Below the pieces are notes generated by a model, which saw nothing but the letters and a program-made list of their open reading frames with translations, made no database searches and was not told where the DNA came from. Made by a program: the position numbers and the translations under genes. From positions 1 through 7,342 of the forward strand of contig JAGCAV010000135.1 in the NCBI GenBank assembly GCA_017652545.1: 7,342 nucleotides of DNA. The letters run 5' to 3'. The DNA is from Lachnospiraceae bacterium. GTDB taxonomy: Bacteria; Bacillota_A; Clostridia; Lachnospirales; Lachnospiraceae. This document shows positions 6,668 through 7,342 of the stretch, piece by piece. The stretch's first letter is position 1. Every line of letters begins with the position of its first letter.

Positions 6668-6724
6668 CATTGCATTCTCATTCTCAATGATCTTTGATGC
6701 ATGTGTGTTTGACCGGGGCGTTTC

Positions 6725-6982
6725 CTACTCGATCTCCACGTCGTCGAGCATCTGTTCAAAGACCCCGGCTACAGCCTGAAGCTCTTCCTCGTCTTCAACG
6801 ATCTCATAGACGGCCTCTTCTTCGCCGTCAGCTGAAAGATCCCGAAGGATCCATGCATCAGAATCTCCTTCCTCCCGGTCAGTGACCAGAAGATATGAAA
6901 AACCGCCGATCCGTGTCTGTTCCAACACGTAAAAATCAGCGGGCCTGTCTTCTCCAACAATCGTAAAACTGATTTTTTCCAT
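6725..6982 (-). CDS. DUF1292 family small acidic protein (YrzB-like)
   Basis: This 85-residue protein is very acidic, with a run of Asp/Glu in its last third. It shows the DUF1292 pattern: DFYVLEQTRIGGFSYLLV at about 16-33, an acidic stretch, AWILRDLS at about 43-50, then VYEIVEDEEELQAVAGVFEQ and an acidic tail. No signal peptide or membrane segment is visible, so it is presumably cytoplasmic. The family's function is not established; members commonly follow ruvX in Firmicutes, as yrzB follows yrrK in Bacillus. The start is ATG, 20 bases after the ruvX stop, with only a modest AAGG about 11 bases upstream, so it is probably cotranscribed with ruvX. The stop is TAG. Downstream lies a 169-base gap with hairpins before RNase J, so transcription may be partly interrupted there. 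I am sure of the family but cannot assign a role. Confidence 0.92.
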   Translation of the reverse strand: MEKISFTIVGEDRPADFYVLEQTRIGGFSYLLVTDREEGDSDAWILRDLSADGEEEAVYEIVEDEEELQAVAGVFEQMLDDVEIE

Positions 6983-7002
6983 ATATGATACGACCTTACC
7001 TG

Positions 7003-7342
7003 TTAATCATCATTCCCCGAAGCAGATGCCGCCATCCTGTCCAGATATCCCTGGAGGATCAGGACAGCCGCCATCTTATCAAGATACTGTTTCCTGTTCT
7101 CTTTTCTGACACCGGCTTCAGCAAGCGTTCTGTCTGCCGCGTTTGTTGTAAGCCTTTCATCCCACAGGATCACATCGAGTCCGGTGCGTTTTTCGAGCAT
7201 GTCCCTGAAAGCAGCTGTTTTTTCTGCACGTTCACCAATGGAATTGTCAAGATTTTTGGGGTACCCGAGGACAATGGCTTCGACCTCGTATTCCTTCACC
7301 AGTTCATCAATCCTGGCCAGAGTCTGACGAAGCTTGTTCTCC
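7003..7342 (-). CDS. ruvX: RuvX/YqgF family nuclease (putative Holliday junction resolvase), 5' end missing
   Basis: The last 112 residues of a RuvX (YqgF, YrrK in Bacillus) protein are visible; the start and the first catalytic Asp motif lie beyond the right edge. Visible family marks are LGYPKN at visible residues 25-30, then IGERAE, the WDERLTT motif at 60-66 holding the catalytic Glu, and [14 protein letters not shown] near the end holding the last acidic residue. The family has an RNase H-like fold of about 140 residues; it is known as a candidate Holliday junction resolvase and in E. coli for maturing the 5' end of 16S rRNA. A GTG at 7299 is the first start-like codon in the frame, but conserved-looking sequence ([13 protein letters not shown]) continues upstream of it, so it is internal. 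The gene ends with TAA 20 bases before the DUF1292 gene, the same neighbour order as yrrK-yrzB in Bacillus subtilis. Identification is secure; the exact biological role in Firmicutes is less so. Confidence 0.95.
   Translation of the reverse strand, partial: ENKLRQTLARIDELVKEYEVEAIVLGYPKNLDNSIGERAEKTAAFRDMLEKRTGLDVILWDERLTTNAADRTLAEAGVRKENRKQYLDKMAAVLILQGYLDRMAASASGNDD

Larger units (their letters stand above)
6556..6724 (-). promoter_or_regulatory. Structured intergenic leader upstream of RNase J
   Basis: This is the only sizeable gap within the right-hand gene cluster. In transcription order it holds a GAGAAT-GAGAAT tandem repeat (plus-strand 6674-6685), a small hairpin followed by a T-rich stretch (6650-6667 and onward), an A/T-rich segment with TATTAT and TATGAT that could serve as a -10 box (6639-6647), a larger two-stem hairpin (6576-6622) and the AGGAGG ribosome binding site. 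No good -35 element is found 16-18 bases from the -10 candidates, so a promoter is possible but unproven. I infer that this gap is where expression of the RNase J operon is separated from, or tuned relative to, ruvX and the DUF1292 gene. Confidence 0.5.

Overview
All of the genes I can support lie on the minus strand, so the window is best read from its right edge to its left. It carries seven complete or nearly complete protein genes plus two that run off the ends. No rRNA, tRNA, CRISPR array, insertion sequence or prophage gene was seen. The composition (roughly half G+C), the Gram-positive-type gene set (RNase J, YlbF family, DUF1292/YrzB, TrmR) and the strong AGGAGG-type ribosome binding sites point to a Clostridia-like Firmicute. 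Lachnospiraceae or a relative is my best guess, made from protein style rather than from any search.

Right half (7342 to about 2550), RNA and nucleic-acid housekeeping: the end of ruvX (YqgF/YrrK nuclease), a small DUF1292 acidic protein (YrzB-like), a 169-base gap with notable secondary structure, then four tightly packed genes: ribonuclease J, a YlbF-family protein, a TrmR-type O-methyltransferase and a U32-family protein of the TrhP type. The last three junctions overlap by 8, 1 and 8 bases, so these four genes are very probably one translationally coupled operon. The order ruvX, DUF1292, trmR, U32 recalls the Bacillus subtilis yrrK-yrzB-yrrL-yrrM-yrrN-yrrO region. Here RNase J and the YlbF-like gene stand where yrrL (mltG) lies in Bacillus. 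TrhP and TrmR would act in sequence on the wobble uridine of tRNAs (U34 to ho5U34 to mo5U34), while RNase J and the YlbF-like protein belong to mRNA decay and processing.

Left part (2509 to 1), cell-surface polymer modification: an MBOAT membrane acyltransferase and, two bases after its stop, an SGNH-hydrolase-like membrane-anchored protein that runs off the left edge. This is the usual two-component arrangement for moving acyl groups (typically acetyl) across the membrane onto an extracellular polysaccharide. It sits 40 bases after the U32 gene without a recognisable terminator, so it may be read through from the RNA operon or have its own promoter that I cannot see.

Two start codons deserve correction relative to a longest-ORF reading. 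RNase J most probably starts at a TTG at 6555 and the U32 protein at a TTG at 3824, each behind a near-perfect Shine-Dalgarno sequence. The most interesting unexplained structure is the RNase J leader, which holds a small terminator-like hairpin and a larger two-stem hairpin ending just before the ribosome binding site. I did not find a convincing wholly new system. The most novel-looking point is the coupling of a YlbF-family protein to RNase J inside a tRNA-wobble-modification operon.
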